From contig OZ024830.1 of NCBI GenBank assembly GCA_964016985.1, positions 58,512,104 through 58,576,103 of the forward strand: a stretch of 64,000 nt of DNA, written 5' to 3'. The DNA is from Anodontia alba. Taxonomy: Eukaryota > Mollusca > Bivalvia > Lucinida > Lucinidae. Below the pieces are notes generated by a model that saw only the letters and a list, made by a program, of their open reading frames with translations, did no database searches and was not told where the DNA came from. Positions 1-10,970 of this stretch are shown here, one piece after another (the stretch's first letter is position 1; every line of letters begins with the position of its first letter). A program made the position numbers and the translations under genes.

Positions 1-59
1 TATAAAACTGAACTTTTTGCAACAGCAAACTTAGTTTTATGTCAACATTGGCAAGTTAT

Positions 60-240
60 AGATAAACCACGGTTATTGTTGAGGTTTTGGGTATACTGTT
101 AATTATACCATAGTTTGGTGACCTTTCAATGTCTGACCCCAAATGAGGCGGAGCCGAGTTTGGGTCAGACAGTGAAAGGTCACCAAACTATTTTATAACT
201 TACAGCATTCCCAAAACAAAGACAATAACATGGTTTATCT
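60..240. mobile_element. Palindromic MITE (fold-back), 181 bp
   Basis: The two ends are inverted copies: the left begins AGATAAACCACGGTTATTG and the right ends CAATAACATGGTTTATCT. The arms meet near 145-156 around GAGGCGGAGCCGAG, and the inner part of the arms (AGTTTGGTGACCTTTCA, TCTGACCC) is nearly perfect. There is no coding capacity. The layout fits a non-autonomous DNA transposon, but no target duplication is clear. Confidence 0.7.
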
Positions 241-744
241 GTTTTAACCAATGTATGAGACTGTTTGTTTTTGGTTTGTTTTTTTTTTTTTTGTTTTTTG
301 TTTTTTTTTGTTTTTTTTTTTCTTTTTTTTTCCTTTCAAAAACTATCCTTTTAATAATTTAGTATATCAGTTTATATATTTTTATTTTTGTATATTTTTA
401 TGGTAAAGTGTTAACACTGGTTAATGTCATGCTGGACCAACTGACCTTGTGTACTTAAAATGATGCAACATCCCGCCTTTTTTGACCGAGACACTACTGC
501 TAAAATCTAATTGGTTGCAAGCATGTCAATCAAAAGACATTACATTAGCATCTTAATTTGGTCAAATTTTGAGGCAATCTGATTGGTCAGCTGTAGCTTT
601 AGTCATTATAATATACTCCAGACAGACTGTCTGGTTTTATGTGTTTTATTAAATGTTTATTTATTCGAAGGTTTCATTTTTAAATAGAATGTTGCTCAGT
701 AAAGAAGTAAATTTGAAGTTCCTCTAAGCTTTAACACTCTATGG
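241..744. other. Low-complexity T-rich and AT-rich DNA, no gene seen
   Basis: It holds T-runs broken by single G or C bases at 268-336, then ordinary AT-rich sequence. No coding signal, RNA gene or repeat family was recognised. Confidence 0.5.
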
Positions 745-1093
745 GCAATTTCAGCAGACAATATATTTGATAATAATTGTCTTATTTTTCCAGCCAATAG
801 AATTTGACATTTCATGCAAACTGTCTCTATTGTAGACAATTTACATTAAATGTCAAATCAGTTTCCTGAGAAAAAATAAGAAAACTATTTCAAAATGTCA
901 TCTGCTGAAAATAAATGGTTAGCACTCTCTGGGCAATTTCAGCAGACAACATATTGATGATATGTTTCTTTGTTGTTGTTTTTTTTTTCAAGTAAACATT
1001 TTGACATTTGGAGACAATTTGCGTGAAATGTCAAATCCTGTTTCCAGGGAAAAATATGAAAATATTTCAAAATGTCTGCTGAAAATTGATGCT
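745..1093. repeat. Two adjacent hairpin repeats of the TCAGCAGA family
   Basis: Two near-palindromic units lie side by side (about 745-917 and 925-1093). Each begins GGCAATTTCAGCAGACA, runs through a (C)CAG..AAT..GACATTT arm, turns over near GTCTC..GAGAC, and returns through AAATGTCAAATC to TCTGCTGAAAAT. The same design recurs near 21.1-21.6, 36.5-36.8, 51.7-51.9 and 52.0-52.3 kb. There is no ORF, so a non-autonomous fold-back element family is inferred. Confidence 0.65.
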
Positions 1094-1218
1094 TAGCACT
1101 CTTGGTACAAAATTCAACATACATTTTTAGATATTTTCCTTATTTTTTCCCAGAAAACAAAAACCTGTTTTTGTTTTTGTTTTTGTTTTTTTTGTTTGTT
1201 TTTTTTGTTTTTTTTTGT

Positions 1219-1244
1219 GGGGGGGGGGGGGGGGTGGGAGGGGA
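1219..1244 (+). repeat. G-run, potential G-quadruplex
   Basis: A run of 16 G is followed by TGGGAGGGG, which gives more than four G3 blocks on the plus strand. It lies next to a T/G-rich low-complexity tract. Quadruplex potential is inferred from sequence only. Confidence 0.5.
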
Positions 1245-1519
1245 ATAGCATAAATTTGCCATTATCTGCAGAATTTAATAACCTGGAGAGTGATAAAGGT
1301 TAAGGTGCACTGATATGCATACATTCTAAATTACAACTGTGAGATATATCAAATAAACCATAGGATACTTTTCAAAACTGAAAATTATCCCATGGTTCAA
1401 CTATGGTATAATTTTTGGTTATTGAAAATTAACCAGTTACATAGATACAATGGAACATCCACTGGTTAACAATATTAATGCTTTTCATGTTCAGATGGTC
1501 AAGAGTATATTTCACTTAC

Positions 1520-1676
1520 CATTGCTGTACACAATGACATTCATCTATCACAACTGTATTTACATACTGCTGGTAGGGCTGTGTCATGATCAAATCACGC
1601 CAGGATCCGCTAAATAAACCTTCTGGGCTAACAAACAACAGAGGGATCATACCATTGTTGATTTTCTCCATTGCTT
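1520..1676 (-). CDS. RecQ-like DNA helicase, single internal exon
   Basis: The conceptual product reads LLFVSPEGLF and then VVIDECHCVQQW. The latter is the Walker B/motif II of RecQ-family 3'-5' DNA helicases, where D-E-x-H is followed by C-x-x-Q-W (usual form DEAHCVSQWG). VSPE matches the segment just before motif II. Splice borders are visible on the minus strand: a T-run plus ACAG ending at 1677, and donor GTAAGT at 1519-1514 splitting the TGG codon. The exon is 157 nt, so the reading phase shifts across it. No other helicase exons (Walker A, motifs III-VI) were found nearby. It is either one exon of a gene lying outside the window or an exon relic carried by a mobile element; Cys in place of Ala in DEAH is a variant form. 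Confidence 0.7.
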
Positions 1677-1885
1677 CTGTAAAAAAAATCCAGAAGAAAA
1701 TGCTACATGCCCTATGTGTGTTTGTTTTTATATAGGAAAAGGTCAAACAGTCTACCAGTCTACCCATTTTGTTTAGATCCCCTGACAAAAGTGTATAATA
1801 AAATTCTTGAGACTATCCATTGCGGTAATTGAGATACAGACAAAGATTTTACTAAAACAGGAACACTAAGTGTTTACAAATATTG

Positions 1886-1916
<31 letters not shown>

Positions 1917-2088
1917 TTTCATTCTCACCCAAACTAGTGATGGGAATCAGTTGGATTTTCATAATCGATCACTGGTTCAAGGTAAATTAATGATTATTGA
2001 TCATAATGGTTATCTTGCTATTAACTGTATTATCCGACACGAATGGCAGGGATTAAATCATATATCTATATATACAAATCGTTATGGA

Positions 2089-2890
2089 GAAAATGCAGTT
2101 TAACCATTTTCCATATGTCTATTGTAGTTTTCTGTTGACATGGCAACCAAACCAAGAGGTAGATTGGCAGATGTTTAGCTTTTTTCAATTGCCCTTACCC
2201 ATAACATTTGTACCAAATTAGAGTCCTACTGCTTCAGTGGTTTTGAAATCATTTTTGTTTAATTTAATGTTGCCATGGAAACCAAACAGAATGGCCAATG
2301 ATCATGAAAAGCATATACTGGGAAGACAATCATCAAGTGATCATAACTGCCAAATTGGGTTCACATCACTTCACTGCTTATAAAGAAAATGCAATTTAAC
2401 CACTTTTTGATTTTACATGTATGGGAGCTTTTTGTTGCCAAGGCAACCAAACCAAGATGCGGATCACCATTATTTTAGTTACTTTGAATTGTCTTTATCC
2501 AAGGAACATTTGTACTGAATTAGAGTCATACTGCTTCAGTGGTTTTGGAGGAGTTGTCATTTAAAAAATTCCTTTTCTTTTTATATTTAATGTTGCTGTG
2601 GCAACGAAACAAATTGGCCACTAGTCATAAAACACATAAGCTGGATAGACAATCATCCGGTGATCATAACAGCCAGATATGGTGCACACCACTTCAGTGA
2701 TTATGGAGAAATTGCAATTTAACCAGTTTCACAGTATACGACTATGGGAGCTTTCTGTTGCCATGAAAACCAAACCAATAGGCATATCACCATAACTATT
2801 CTTAAAGGCCGCTAACCAAGCAAACTTCTTACCAAGTTAGGGACAATTGTCTTCAATGTCTTTGGAGGAACTGTCATTTGAAAGTGTTAA
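2089..2890. repeat. Tandem repeat, ~300-320 bp unit, about 2.6 copies
   Basis: The landmark AAATGCAATTTAACCA recurs at about 2089, 2387 and 2709. Each time it is followed by GTTGCCAAGGCAACCAAACC-like sequence and a GATCATAA..GCCA segment. Copies are diverged and the last is truncated. No open frame crosses units. Confidence 0.65.
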
Positions 2891-3499
2891 CAGATGGACA
2901 TTATTAAAGATATTGATCTGGATCACCAGAACGCCTTGGTGAACAAGACTAGGCCACGGCAGATATTTTTTGAAGGGGTCCGTACACACAATTCTGTTCT
3001 ATTCCATACGCGTTACCATTTGACGCCACCGCGTGGCAGCCACGAGGCGGTGTCGCTGCTATAAGACTGTAACGAAATCAGACTGTGCGAATGTGCAGGC
3101 TGATCCCGGTCATTTGCGGTTTGTACATGTCCCTAAGATGCGTTTTCTCATGTCGCGACCCAAACTATATGAGGCGCCGTTTCTGCTGTTATTGTCATAC
3201 TAAAAGATGCAGCGACACAAACCAGCCTTGGTCTCCGCTTCTCGTCGTCTCTGCGTAGTGTCGCCAGTCTCCGCGTTGTCTCGCCAGTATATGTGCCACG
3301 GATGGAGCACAAATTGTGTCCTCGGTGATATGCGGATAGCGAAGGCGAAAAACTGCCTGCGCATCCGCGTATTCTGTCAGGGCCTTCGATGTTAATGAAT
3401 TGTACCGTATGTCTGTTCTGTCAACAGACCTACATGTATGATAAAATGTACATATCGTAGCCATAGCCCTAAGCCATGTTTAACCAAAATTAGTGAGAT
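2891..3499. other. Mixed GC-richer segment, no gene supported
   Basis: It is higher in GC than its surroundings, with CpG-containing stretches (3000-3380). Short overlapping open frames occur on both strands, but none has a recognisable domain or splice structure. Probably an old repeat; nothing further can be supported. Confidence 0.4.
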
Positions 3500-4185
3500 T
3501 TTTACCCCGCCATACAATAGTGGCGGGGCATTATGGTATCACGTTGGCTGTCCGTGTGTCCGTCCGTCTATCATACGTCTGTCCGTATTTTTGTTTCTGG
3601 ACGATAACTTGAGTAAACGTCAATGGATTGTCACGAAATTCGGTGTGTGCATTGATATTGTGGAGATCTGGTTTGTGAATGGGCAAATTTCGTCATTTTT
3701 TGGCAGAGATCAGCCCACGATATGTCCGTATTTTCATTTCGGGATGATAACTTTAGTTTATATGAATGGATTTTCACCAAACTTGATGTGTGCATTGAAA
3801 TTGTGGAGACCTTGTTTGGGATTGCTGATGGGCAATTTTCGTCAGAGTTATCTTCCCGCGACACGTCCGTATTTTCATATCTAGACGACAACTTTAGTAA
3901 ATATCAATGGATTTTCACCAAACTTGGTATGTGCATTAATATTGTGGAGATCTGCTTTGGAATTGCTAATGGGCAAATTTTGTCCATTTTTGACAGAGAT
4001 ATCTTCCCGCAATACATCCGTATTTTTCTTGCAGGACAATAACTTGAGTAAATCTCAAAGGGTTTTCACCAAATTTGATATGTGCATTTAGATGGCGGAG
4101 ATCTGCTTTGGGATTGCTAATGGGCAAATTTTGACAATTTTTGACAGAGTTATCTGCCCGCAACATTATAATGGCGGGGTATTAT
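3500..4185 (+). repeat. Tandem-repeat element with GGCGGGG termini, four units
   Basis: Four units of about 141-151 bp start at GTCCGTATTTT-like landmarks (3581, 3724, 3865, 4015). Each contains GGATTTTCACCAAACTTG, TGTGCATT, GTGGAGATCTG and GCTAATGGGCAAATTT. The block opens with a CCCCGCCA..TGGCGGGG hairpin (about 3506-3528) followed by CATTATGGTATCACG, and closes with ATAATGGCGGGGTATTATCG. Matching sequence at both ends plus internal tandem units suggests one mobile unit, possibly Helitron-like. The open frames across it are by-products of few stops per unit. Confidence 0.65.
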
Positions 4186-4378
4186 CGTTTTACGTTTTAT
4201 TTTATCTGATTCCCGCAACGTTAGAAAACGTACTTTCGGTCATTTGCGCCGAACGAAGACTCAAATCAGCCTGCGCATCCACACAGTCTGATAAGAGTCT
4301 TCGTTGTTCGTACGAAGAAACTTTGCATCCTTGGCTAGCCAAAATGCACCCAGTGAAGATTCTGATAAGACTGTTCGA

Positions 4379-4872
4379 CATCACGAAAACATACCTATAT
4401 AATTTTGACCCCCCTTAAACCCCACTTTTATATAGTAAAACTGGGGTTTACAGGGGTATACTTTATTTTTTTTTATTTCTGCTCGAAAACATAGATTGTG
4501 GGTACACGTTAGAACTGCCTCACCGAGGCGGTTCTAACGGGTACCTACAATCTATGTTTTGAGCAGAAATATAAAAAATGTATTTGAATTTTTATCTGAA
4601 AACTTTCAGTTTTTGGAGGTGAAATTTTTAGTATATTTGAATAGGCGTGTTTAACGGGCCCCCGTAGCCTAGTGGATAAGAGAGTTCTCTTGATCCATTA
4701 GGTTTCTCATCGCTGTGGTTCGAGCCTGGCTCGGGTCATATGTGGGAAAGCCAAGTTCTGCTTACGGATGGTCAGGTGGTTTTTCTCCGGATTCTCCGGT
4801 TTTCGCCCACCTTTGATGAACGATCGGCTCGATATAAGTGAAATATTCTTGAAAGGGCCGTAAAACCCAAAT

Positions 4873-4907
<35 letters not shown>

Positions 4908-4925
4908 AGGCGTGTTTTCGTAATG
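4379..4925 (+). mobile_element. CGAAAAC-family MITE, interrupted by a SINE
   Basis: It starts CATCACGAAAACATACC and ends GTGTTTTCGTAATG. In the centre lies a long hairpin (ACATAGATTGTGGGTAC.. against its inverted copy around CCTCACCGAGGCGG). The left half carries CCCCACTTTTATATAG and AACTGGGGTTTACAGG (A half). The right half carries GAAAACTTTCAGTTTTTGG (B half). A SINE (4653-4907) splits the right terminus, and the last bases of the MITE resume at 4918-4925. This defines the family used in later entries. Confidence 0.85.
4653..4907 (+). mobile_element. tRNA-derived SINE with 33-bp poly(A) tail
   Basis: The head carries pol III promoter boxes: an A box in GTAGCCTAGTGGATAAG and a B box GGTTCGAGCCT. 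A tRNA-unrelated body follows (TTCTCCGGATTCTCCGG, GATCGGCTCGATATAAG, AAGGGCCGTAAAACCC), ending in an A33 tail (4874-4906). It is flanked by 10-bp direct repeats AGGCGTGTTT (4643-4652 and 4908-4917), which are its target-site duplication inside the MITE terminus. It was mobilised in trans by a LINE; orientation is plus. Confidence 0.88.
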
Positions 4926-4968
4926 GAGAAATGGGTACTTCGCCCGGAACTTGAGCACTATTCAATAT

Positions 4969-5162
4969 GGTCGAGCCTCTGAGGATTAATCATAGCGCCA
5001 GGTTAGGAGACAAATGGGAATAATACATGGCTGTCTTTTTAATCTTCTACACAATAATAGTATGTTGAGTGTAATTAGAATCGCCTCGATTATGCGATTC
5101 TAATGAGTATACACAACATGCATTTTCATGAGAAAACAAGAAAATTGCTCTAAAATATCCCT

Positions 5163-5196
<34 letters not shown>

Positions 5197-5224
5197 AGCT
5201 ATTGGAAGAATTTCCTAAGGAGTA
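4969..5224 (+). mobile_element. Hairpin repeat (GTTGAGTGTA family), fragment
   Basis: It contains TCGAGCCTCTGAGGATTAATCATAGCGC, then an imperfect hairpin from about 5056 to 5122 (AGAATCGCCTCGATTATGCGATTCT) and TTTCCTAAGGAGT at its end. A related copy is at 41841-42138. A T29 run interrupts it at 5167-5195. Likely a Tigger-type non-autonomous element. Confidence 0.55.
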
Positions 5225-5353
5225 AAAAAAAAAACGAAATCGAATCATCCACGGTAAACGAGCCATCCGTGTTCGAGCCATTGAGGATATACTGTATCCG
5301 AAAGTACGTTTTCCGACGTTGCAGCTTATATAATGAGGGTACTCATTAGGAGT

Positions 5354-5630
5354 CATTACGAAAACACGCCTATTCAAATATACTGAAAATTTCACCACCA
5401 AAAACTGAAAGTTTCAGATAAAAATTCTGGTATTTTTCATATTTCTGCTCAAAACATAGATTGTGGGTACTCGTTAGAACCGCCTCGCCGAGGCGGTTCT
5501 TACGAGTACCCACAATCTATGTTTTTGAGAAGAAATAAGAAAAATAATGTATACCCCTGTAAACCCCAGTTTTACTATATAAAAGTGGGGTTTTATGGGG
5601 TCAAAATTATATAGGCATGTTTTCGTGATG
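5354..5630 (-). mobile_element. CGAAAAC-family MITE, full length
   Basis: It begins CATTACGAAAACACGCC and ends GGCATGTTTTCGTGATG. The B half (GAAAATTTCACCACCAAA) comes first and the A half (CCCCAGTTTTACTATATAA) second, so it is inverted relative to the copy at 4379. The central hairpin is intact around CCTCGCCGAGGCGG. It lies 58 bp from the next copy. Confidence 0.85.
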
Positions 5631-5688
5631 GACTCGCATACCTCGCATAATTATTTCAACCCATCTTGTCCAAAGCTATGTTATACCA

Positions 5689-5968
5689 CATTACGAAAAC
5701 AAGCCTATTCAAATATATAGAAAATTTCACCTCCAAAAACTGAAAATTTCCAGATAAAAAAACTCTGATATTTTTCTTATTTCTGCTCAAAACATAGATT
5801 GTGGGTACCCGTTAGAACCGCCTCCATGAGGCGGTTCTAACGAGTACCCACAATCTATGTTTTTGAGCAGAAATAAGAAAAATAATGTATACCCCTGTAA
5901 ACCCCAGTTTTACTGTATAAAAGTGGGGTTCAAGGGGGTCAAAATTATATAGGCATGTTTTCGTGATG
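5689..5968 (-). mobile_element. CGAAAAC-family MITE, full length
   Basis: It runs from CATTACGAAAACAAGCC to GGCATGTTTTCGTGATG in B-then-A order. The hairpin centre is CCTCCATGAGGCGG, so the loop differs from neighbouring copies while the stem is kept. Confidence 0.85.
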
Positions 5969-7328
5969 ATATTCTATTGGATATAAGTAATATATTAATT
6001 TTTAAGCAAATTAAATAAAATTATACATTGAAAAGCTGATTTAAGCTCTATAAAATTCTGAAAATCTGCCCAATAATGCAGACCTCTGCATACACCTTGT
6101 TTCACTATATATTATGGAGTAGCATTGTGGTATACATCACATAGATATGTTAACATAGTAAAGCGCAGGGCAAACACCCAGATGCGATTGCGCAGACTGG
6201 GACTGATGATTTGAATCTGCACGTTTCGTGTATGCATGAAGTATTTTGACGCAATCCATACCAGCCGCAACGTGTGAAAAAGTACCTTTGGACATGTGGG
6301 CCCAGCGTAAACTCAAATAAACCTGCGTATCCGCGAACTCTCGTCAGTCTTCGTTGTCCGCGTAAAGAAACTTTGCATCCTTGCCTTTCCAAAACGTGCC
6401 GAGTGAAGATTCAGATCAGCCTGCGCGCTGATCTGAATCTTCGCACGGTGCACATGCACGAAGGTGTGTTATCTGACGTTGCGGCTCTGATGCGGCTCCG
6501 TTGCGGCTCTGAACTGTTCGGGTAAATCTGCAAGTTAATTTCGGTAAATTTCGTGATAATGACGGATTAATTTCCCTGTGGCATTGTATTTATCTTTAAT
6601 ATTCGAACATTTCTATAACGCCTTACCACCCACATCACAATAGTCGAAAACAAAAGTTTGACTATCTGAACAGAAAATGTCCTGAACACATTTTTCGCGG
6701 ATGCATTCTTGGTAACCGGGGAGGTTGGGGTTGTGGGGGGTGGGGTCTATTAGAAATAAATAGCAAAATCGGCGCCCCATACAGAACGGTGTCTTTGAAG
6801 GAGTATGCTGTTATCACAGTTTGTACAGCAGCATAATGACACCACAGATAGCACCTTTCACACATGCGAATAGCCTCCCTCCTGTATGCGAAGAGAATCG
6901 ATCAGCATCTCAAATAAACGCGAGCACCATCTCTCATACAAAGGCGAACAGCATCTCTCACACGCTCGAACATAATATCTCAAAAGGCATGGGAACAGAA
7001 TGAACGCAAACGCTCTGAGATGAATACCTTACGTATTCTAAAAGTGAAGGACACCGTACACGTAAACTCTTCGAACATACGTATCTGAGCAAATAATAAA
7101 GACACAGGGCCCGGGTTAACAGTCATTCTCCAGAGTTAATTCTTTCACACCTGACAATGAGAAAGACTCGTCCATCTTTGAGTTTGGAAAAGTCCATTGC
7201 TGAAAATAGAGATGCCAGTCAAACATAAAAAAAAAACAACTAAATTATAAACACTAGTGATCCAGGAGAAACGGCCCATTACGATCTGCACTGTTTGCTA
7301 AGGTACCTATTTTGGTCGATCAGAATGA
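5969..7328. other. No gene supported; one perfect 16-bp hairpin at 6405-6442
   Basis: AT-rich to 6130, then a GC-richer tract (6140-6530) containing CAGCCTGCGC-type words also seen at 4250-4312. GAAGATTCAGATCAGC (6405-6420) and its perfect complement GCTGATCTGAATCTTC (6427-6442) form a hairpin with a 6-base loop. The remainder shows no coding or RNA-gene signal. Confidence 0.5.
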
Positions 7329-7580
7329 CATCACGAAAACAAGCCTGTATCATTTTGACCCCCTCAAACACCACTTTTATATTGAGAAACTGGGGTTTCC
7401 AGGGGTGTACATTATTTTCCTTATTTTGCTAAAAACATAGATAGTGGGTACGCTTTAGAACCGCCCCGCAGAGGCGGTTCTAACGAGTACCCACAATCTA
7501 CGTTTTGAGCAGGAATATGAAAAATATCAGAATTCATCTGAAATTCTTCAATATATTTGAATAGGTGTGTTTTCGTAATG
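7329..7580 (+). mobile_element. CGAAAAC-family MITE
   Basis: It runs from CATCACGAAAACAAGCC to GTGTTTTCGTAATG in A-then-B order; the B half is shortened. The hairpin centre is CCCCGCAGAGGCGG. TGA precedes the left end and follows CGTAA at the right end, a fit to a 3-bp target duplication. Confidence 0.8.
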
Positions 7581-7895
7581 AAGAGTTAATGTGCATCTTA
7601 AGGCCTGAAATTTTAACAAATGAAGTGAGGTACTAAGAGTCAGCTGAAATGAATACATGTTGTTTTGTGTTTGTTCAGTAGTTGACGTTTTCAGTACATA
7701 TTTGTTTCATCTTGTGAAAATCAGATTTGTTCAGTGGTCGATATGTACGGTGCATTTAAATGCGTCGCACTCCGAGGCGGCTGATCTGGGTCGACTGTTT
7801 GTCAATTACCATTTTGGGGGCCTATAGACTAAAATGGGTCAAGATGGTTTATTTGAAAGTTCCAGGGGTTTTAAACCCTAGTGGAATACCATATA

Positions 7896-9143
7896 CAAGG
7901 GCGAGTCAATAAAAAAACATCCTAACTTATTTCTGGGTGAGATCGATCTCTTCTTTTTCGATGTAATTGCCCTCTAGAATGATGCACTTGGACCAACTGT
8001 GTTCCAGTGCCATCAGCCCAGAACTGAAGAAGCCAGGGTCCTTGTCTCTGACCCACTCCTCAACTGCCGCAACTTCCTCGTTGGACCGGAAATGACGTCC
8101 ACGGATATCCTTTTTCAAGTTTGGGAATAGGAAATAGTCACTAGAAGCTAAGTCCGGAGAATAGGCGGGGTGCGGTATTAGCTCGTGCCCATTCCGCTCA
8201 ACAGCAGCCATTGCAATTTTGCAAGTGTGGACTCTCGCGTTGTCCTATTGGAGCAAAATCCCTTTGGAGAGTTTACCTCGGCGTTTTTCACGGGTCACAA
8301 TTCTCAGTTAGTCGAGCAAATTTGCATAATACGCACCTGTTATTGTACTTTTCTTTGCTAGAAAGTCCAACATAATAACACCTTGTGCATCCCAAAATAC
8401 AGTTACCATCACCTTGCCAGCAGAGGGTTGCGTTTTGAACTTCTTTAGCCTCGGAGACCCCGGCCCTACACTCTGGCGACTGAGCTTTATTCTCTGGCTC
8501 ATAATAATGGACCCAGGTCTCATCTACAGTCACCAGACGTGAAAGGAAATCATCTTCCTTTGACCTAAACCGCTTCAACAATGCGCTGTATATTGATGCT
8601 CTGGTTGCCATTTGCTCGTCGCTAAGGGATTTTGGGACCCAACGGGCTGTTAACTTGTGCATACCCAAGCGATCTTGTAAAGTTGTTGAAGCGCTACCAT
8701 GTGAAAAGTGTAATGCATTCGCTATTTCTTCCACCTTAATTCGCCTGTCAGAGTACATCAGATCCCGTACTTTGTTACACATTTCTTCATCGGTGGCATC
8801 TGATGGGCGTCCAGATCTGGTTTCGTCCTCTAAGGACGTTCAAGTGTGTTTGAATTCCCCAACCCAGAATTTAACTTGTGCATACGATGGTGCAGAAGAC
8901 CCATAAACATTGGTCAACTCGCAGTATATTTCCTGACCTGTTTTCCATTTCAAATACAAGTACCCAATTACAGCACGGTACTCAACTTTTGACGAAAAGT
9001 TTACTTTTGCATCGCTAGCCATGTTTGACATTCAATATCTTATAAGGGTGCAATTTTGCCCTCAGACCTAAAACATGTATTGAAACAAGGTGTCTCGGTC
9101 AATTAGAAATGGGATAGGCTGGTTACTTATTGATTTGCCCTCG
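7896..9143 (-). mobile_element. Mariner element with decayed transposase
   Basis: A 1248-bp element with imperfect terminal inverted repeats (CAAGGGCGAGTCAATAA at the left; CGAGGGCAAATCAATAAG when the right end is read inverted). It is flanked by TA dinucleotides at 7894-7895 and 9144-9145, the target duplication of the Tc1/mariner superfamily. It is the same subfamily as the element at 48726-49985. Confidence 0.88.
7927..9031 (-). pseudogene. Mariner transposase pseudogene
   Basis: The frame opens MSNMASDAKVNFSSKVEYRA with a mariner helix-turn-helix region, then WVPKSLS (the conserved WVP linker motif), the first catalytic Asp in VTVDETWVHYYEPEN, FWDAQGVIM, the second Asp in DNARVH and the third in PAYSPDLASSDYFLFP. 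It ends at EIDLTQK. Family proteins are about 345 residues with a DD34D triad. The gene is dead: TGA replaces a codon after FKHT (about 8840), there is a frameshift near 8470-8520, and TAA and TAG stand where Gln codons are expected (8305-8307 and just before DNAR). All three catalytic Asp are still readable across frames. Confidence 0.88.
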
Positions 9144-9796
9144 TATTAAAGCATGTATGATGGCAATCAGACAAATATATATCAGTATACAACAGAGCCG
9201 TGCTGGTAGACTGACCCTACACTACAACTTTTGCAACCACAGGTTTGGGGCGGTCGGAAATGCGTATTAAAATGGCCCAAATTGACTATCCTATAAAGCG
9301 AACCGAGGGCGATAGTTGATTTGGGACCATGGACATAGAATAAACATAGAAATTTTATTTAAAGTCGAATTGTGTTAACAATGTAACATAAGCCCAGTAG
9401 GGCTTTTACTTCGACAAACACAGTGTATAACAACAATGGGTTTTAAATATATCACAGCATGCAAACATAAGAATATACAGAATACTAAACACATATACAT
9501 ATTAAGAGTCCAATATCACAGAGAAGAATTAGCATAAGAAGTATACAAACAAACATTTACAGTAAAACGTTTACATTAAGAATTTTAGCAAAACTTATAG
9601 AAGTAATACATAAAAAAATACTTTTAAATAAAAAAAATAATAAATTTGGTTAAGGACTAACATCTATCTATAATGATATTTAATAATGCTTAGGGATCTG
9701 TTGACATCTTAGTTTAGCTTGTTTGCTACACAAAGACATTGTCATCAGATCCGTATTCATCATTAAACTATACAAACAAAGAAATGTTTATATATA
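9144..9796. other. AT-rich DNA, no feature recognised
   Basis: AT-rich sequence with no ORF of interest and no repeat landmark shared with other blocks. Confidence 0.4.
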
Positions 9797-10129
9797 CAGT
9801 GGACTCTCGTTATCTCGACCTCGCTTTTCTCGAATAATCGCTTATCTCGAAGTGAAAATCTGGTCCCTGCATAAAACATGAAAATCTAACAACAGGTAAA
9901 AAATATTGTGGAAAAGAGGAGAAATTGCTCCTCAGGAGCAATTTCTCTTCTTTTCCACAATATGTCTTCCTTTTTTCCACAATTTCTCCTCTTTTCCACA
10001 ATATTGTCAATATATCTCTAACTTCAAGAGTCCAATTACATATATATTTGTTAATGTGGTCGTCGATGTACGGGTATCTCGAAGTATTTCATAGAGTCCC
10101 TTGGATTTCGAGATAACGAGAGTCGACTG
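9797..10129 (+). mobile_element. Tigger/pogo-like MITE
   Basis: The termini are inverted: CAGTGGACTCTCGTTATCTC at the left, and GAGATAACGAGAGTCGACTG at the right. TA duplications lie at 9795-9796 and 10130-10131. CAGT-starting ends with a TA target fit the pogo/Tigger branch of Tc1/mariner. Inside is a hairpin of AATATTGTGGAAAAGAGGAG with its inverted copy (about 9902-9962). There is no transposase. Related copies lie at 41137-41457 and 52396-52835. Confidence 0.85.
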
Positions 10130-10665
10130 TATTAAATCCTAAATTAATCAGTCAATTAATCAACTAATGAATCATTTGATCAATTAGCTAATCAAAATTG
10201 AGTAGTTAGGTACTAAGGTACTAAGTAATATAAGCACATATTACATGCATAACCAAGAAATACCATGATTTCTACCAGACATAAAACTGGTATTTTCCTT
10301 GTTTTCTAAGAAGAAATATTTCATCTCAGCCGGGAAAATATAAATCTCTTTAACCGGAACTTCTTTTCTTACTTACCGGCTGAAAATGTTTAAATCCATA
10401 TGCTTTTTTCGTTGAATCAGGCCACAAGCATAGAAATTAATCCTATCTGAGCACAGAAACACATAAATATCCATTTAAATCGGAATATTTTATCACTTTT
10501 CAATCTCTCGATTCGTAGGCCCGAGTGTTCACTGCTTCGAACTGTCAATGTCAGTGTATTACTACGCAGACCCAAAATAGAAATGACAGCGTAAACAAAC
10601 TGGCAGACTAGACTTGCCACAAAAGCCTCTTAAATGGTGTACTCTGTTGCGGCGAAATGCATGTA
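10130..10665. other. No gene supported
   Basis: AT-rich with an ATCAATTAATCAACTAATGA-type low-complexity stretch (10145-10200). Short open frames have no recognisable domain. Confidence 0.4.
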
Positions 10666-10842
10666 ATATACAGTTTATTCATTTCTCCTATTTTAAATAT
10701 GGGATTTATAAACCTCGGGAGGTAAAAAAAATCCGATAAAGAAATTCGTGCTTCGCACTCGTTTCTTTATCGGATTTGTTTTACCGCCCTCGGTTTATAA
10801 AATCCCATATTTAAAATAGGAGAATGAATAAACTCTATATAT
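10666..10842. mobile_element. Near-perfect palindromic fold-back element, 177 bp
   Basis: Arms of about 80 bp: the left runs ATATACAGTTTATTCATT..CCTATTTTAAATATGGGATT, and the right is its inverted copy ending GAATGAATAAACTCTATAT. They close on TTCGTGCTTCGCACTCG. One strand could fold into a single long hairpin. No coding potential. Confidence 0.7.
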
Positions 10843-10970
10843 ATTGCAATGTGTCACTTAGTATGGCCTGAAGAACAATAAGTGATGCCTATTTATATTC
10901 AGATGTCCTATAATGCAGCGAAAAGAGCCCGGCAAAAAACAGCCTTTGCGCGAAAAAGGAATCATCGAAA

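Noticed and set aside
3438..4418. Several overlapping 100-150 codon frames
   Set aside because: They are shadows of the four-unit tandem element; no domain is present and both strands are open.
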